From NCBI RefSeq assembly GCF_036227605.1, contig NZ_CP109487.1:9349001-9413000 (forward strand): a DNA stretch of 64,000 bases, read 5' to 3'. This DNA comes from Streptomyces sp. NBC_01439 (GTDB lineage: Bacteria > Actinomycetota > Actinomycetes > Streptomycetales > Streptomycetaceae). Below, in pieces: positions 62,296 to 64,000 of this stretch (position 1 is its first letter; the number at the start of each line of letters is the position of its first letter). The notes under the pieces are model-generated. The model was not told where the DNA came from and ran no database searches. It saw only the letters and a list, made by a program, of their open reading frames with translations. A program made the position numbers and the translations under genes.

Positions 62296-62864
62296 TCAGG
62301 AGATCTTCGGGCGCCCGGCCGCCTTGGGTCGCCAGACATCGAGGTCCAGGGCCACCGTGAGGACGTCACCCTCCACACGGACGACGGGGTCGGGGTGCTC
62401 GATCCCCGCCGCGAAGTCCTCGGCACGGACGTCGTCGAGCAGGAAGAGGAAGTGCTCGATCACCTCCGGCTCGTCCGTGAGGTTGCCATCAGGATCCACC
62501 TCGTTGTTCGCGCGGTCCGCCCCGATGCAGAGCATCGTCATGAACAGCTTGAGGCGGTCCGCCCCGAGGAGCGCATCGGCGCCTCGGATGACCATGACGA
62601 TCCCGACTCCGCCTGTGAGGGCGTCGCCGAGGTCGTCGAGACGGTGGACCGCATCCCAGTTCCAGCCGAAAGAGCCGGGGTATCCGACCGCCCGGGCGAA
62701 AGCGTCACACACGGCCGCCCGTCGACCAGGTCGCGGGCCTGCACTTCGTACACCCGGCCGCCCGCGGCACTGAGGGCCGCCATCTGCTCCTTGAACTCAA
62801 CCGCGTCGCGGGGCCCGAAGATGACCCAGGGCGTCTCCGGCTTGCTGACATCGAACGAGGTCAC
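62296..62864 (-). pseudogene. barstar-family protein, split by a frameshift
   Basis: GTG 62864 after GGAAGGGACAG gives VTSFDVSKPETPWVIFGPRD and GRVYEVQARDLVDGR. At GGCCGCC (62713-62720) the frame moves to CDAFARAVGYPGSFGWNWDA, LDDLGDALTGGVGIVMVIRG and RAEDFAAGIEHPDPVVR. The FGWNWDA segment is the barstar signature of the acidic ribonuclease-inhibitor helix. One added base gives 189 residues. Barstars neutralise barnase-type RNases; no barnase gene is visible. Confidence 0.78.
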
Positions 62865-62958
62865 ATCTGTCCCTTCCTGGCGAATTCGCCGACAGACCAT
62901 CCCTTGTAACCTGGCAGCGACGTCCACCTGTTCGGGGTCAAGGACTGTACGTAGCGAT

Positions 62959-63014
62959 GAAGCTCCTGGTAGACGGGGTCTCGACCAAGATCACCCGTGT
63001 CCACCAGGAGCTTC
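62959..63014 (+). promoter_or_regulatory. stem-loop over the transposase translation start
   Basis: GAAGCTCCTGGT (62959-62970) and ACCAGGAGCTTC (63003-63014) are perfect 12-base arms around a 32-base loop. The second arm ends one base before the GTG at 63016 and contains its only ribosome-site-like AGGAG, so folding would hide the start in read-through transcripts. Confidence 0.72.
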
Positions 63015-63015
63015 C

Positions 63016-63698
63016 GTGCTTGTCTACCCGTCGTCGATCGATCTGTCCAGCGGTAACCTGCGACAGCTGACCGAGCAGCTCGCGGTCCGACGACGACAGA
63101 TACCTACGCCCAGCTTGCCGCCGGGTTCGCAATCGGTGTCGCGACCGTCTACCGGTACATACGCGAGGCCATCGAAGTCTTGGCCTCTCGGGCACCGACC
63201 CTGGCGGAGGTGATGGAGACGGTCCGGGCGAAGGCGTTCGTGATCCTGGACGGCACGCTGCTGCCGATCGACCGGATTGCCGCCGACACCCCGTACTACT
63301 CGGGCAAGCACAAGCGGCACGGCATGAACGTGCAGGTCCTCACCGACCCATTCGGCCGACTGCTGTGGGCTTCTCCGGCCCTGCCCGGAGCCATCCATGA
63401 CCTGACGGCTGCCCGAACCCACGGGATCGTCGATGCGCTCGCCGCCACGGGACTGAAGTGCTGGGCGGACAAGGCGTACCAAGGCGCTGGCCGGCACATC
63501 CGGGTCCCCTTCCGAGGCCGCCGGCTCAAGCGTTGGAAGCAACGGCACAACAGCAGCCACGTCAAGATCCGCTGCGTCGGCGAGCGGGCCATGGCCGTGC
63601 TCAAGGGCTGGCGTCTACTGCGGAAGCTTTGCTGCAGCACCAACCGGATTACCGACATCGTGAAGGCCATCCTCGTCCTTCACCACGCCTCAGCATGA
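63016..63698 (+). mobile_element. IS5-family insertion sequence with a defective transposase
   Basis: GTG 63016 opens LVYPSSIDLSSGNLRQLTEQ and LAVRRR, the usual N-terminus. The frame then shifts and about 30 family residues (the RWRRL...LAHLRCG region) are missing. The rest is intact from TYAQLAAGFAIGVATVYRYI through the DDE strands AFVILDGTLLPIDRIAADTP and GLKCWADKAYQGAGRHIRVP, to LRKLCCSTNRITDIVKAILV and a TGA at 63696. Terminal inverted repeats could not be identified. Probably inactive unless frameshifting bridges the gap. Confidence 0.8.
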
Positions 63699-64000
63699 GG
63701 TTGGAAAAGGCTCAATCTTCGCCATCTGCGTGGCAGAGGGCTCGGCGGAGCCTGGGCGGTCAGCCGGCCGATCCGCCGGCGAGTGGAATGGCGGGGCGGT
63801 CGGCATGGCGGCGTGACACCGCCTGACGAGGCATCGCCGGGCGCCCGTACGCGGGCGCCGGTGCCCGATGGCCGTCAGGCGGCGCGGACGTGCCTTCAGG
63901 ATCGTTGATGTGCCAGGCCGGAGCCGGAGGCCAGGATCCGAATTACAGGGCCACGAAAGAGACAACGAATGCGGAGCTGGGTGCGGACGCGCAGCATGGA
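63699..64000. other. no supported gene
   Basis: About 300 bases after the transposase, probably including the right end of the element (GGTTGGAAAAGGCTCAATC just after the stop is typical of related elements). No recognised frame. Confidence 0.4.

Noticed and set aside
62880..62940. Left terminal inverted repeat of the IS5-family element
   Set aside because: CCTTGTAACCTGG near 62902 only weakly resembles the right-end GGTTGGAAAAGG complement; not convincing without an intact copy for comparison.
1..64000. tRNA, rRNA, CRISPR array, riboswitch or replication origin
   Set aside because: No cloverleaf-like or rRNA sequence, no spaced direct repeats and no origin-like AT-rich cluster was noticed. 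A covariance-model search would be needed to exclude small RNAs.

Overview
The window looks like Streptomyces or a close relative. GC content is very high throughout, coding frames are strongly GC3-biased, GTG and TTG starts are common, and many small proteins belong to actinomycete families (DUF6126, DUF6131, DUF6286, DUF6479, DUF6480, RsbW-like ATPases, STAS antagonists, a SpoIIE phosphatase). No rRNA, tRNA, replication, ribosomal or other core gene was recognised. The content is accessory and stress-related, as expected of a chromosome arm or large plasmid.

Layout. (1) 0-4.7 kb: an aldo/keto reductase tail, an MHS-transporter fragment, a pirin tail, a coupled pair of unknown genes (one frameshifted) and a deleted FAD oxidase. 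(2) 4.9-11.2 kb: an ArsR-type circuit. Three identical-format operators (TTGCA-N6-TGCAA) precede arsR1 with a SulP transporter, PNPOx-like, ATPase, STAS and PhnA series, a second arsR, and a small minus-strand operon with another ATPase. A possibly exported beta-carbonic anhydrase lies beside it. (3) 11.7-17.8 kb: an AraC regulator divergent from a hydrolase, membrane protein, amidohydrolase and isochorismatase-family cluster, whose last gene is cut and joined to a GNAT gene. (4) 18-30 kb: small stress and envelope genes, a HAD phosphatase, an ATP-grasp enzyme and a hemerythrin, mixed with broken genes (PRC-barrel, isochorismatase, catalase, an ADH-flavodoxin chimera, a FUSC transporter). (5) 31-36 kb: a cell-envelope stress locus. 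amaP, DUF6286 and Asp23 genes run one way; an ECF sigma factor, a candidate zinc anti-sigma/Asp23 protein and another Asp23-like protein run the other. (6) 36-48 kb: DUF6480, a cofilin-like protein, a CBM48 protein, a HemK2-type methyltransferase, DoxX, an emfourin-like protein, STAS, GlsB, a fatty acid desaturase, a DksA/TraR zinc-finger protein and a nucleoside deaminase. (7) 48-64 kb: a GAF-SpoIIE phosphatase, a YbdK-type ligase, an FAD oxidoreductase, a repeat-protein pair (HEAT-like plus beta-helix), a two-component system with a membrane hydrolase, barstar, and an IS5-family element.

Two signals run through the whole window. At least eleven genes are split by a frameshift, and most are repaired by restoring one base, often in a C or G run; this may be sequencing error or real decay. 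Separately, many genes are cut and fused to unrelated fragments, which frameshift errors cannot explain. The most novel items are the three-operator ArsR regulon, the cofilin-like protein and the sigma/zinc anti-sigma/Asp23 locus.
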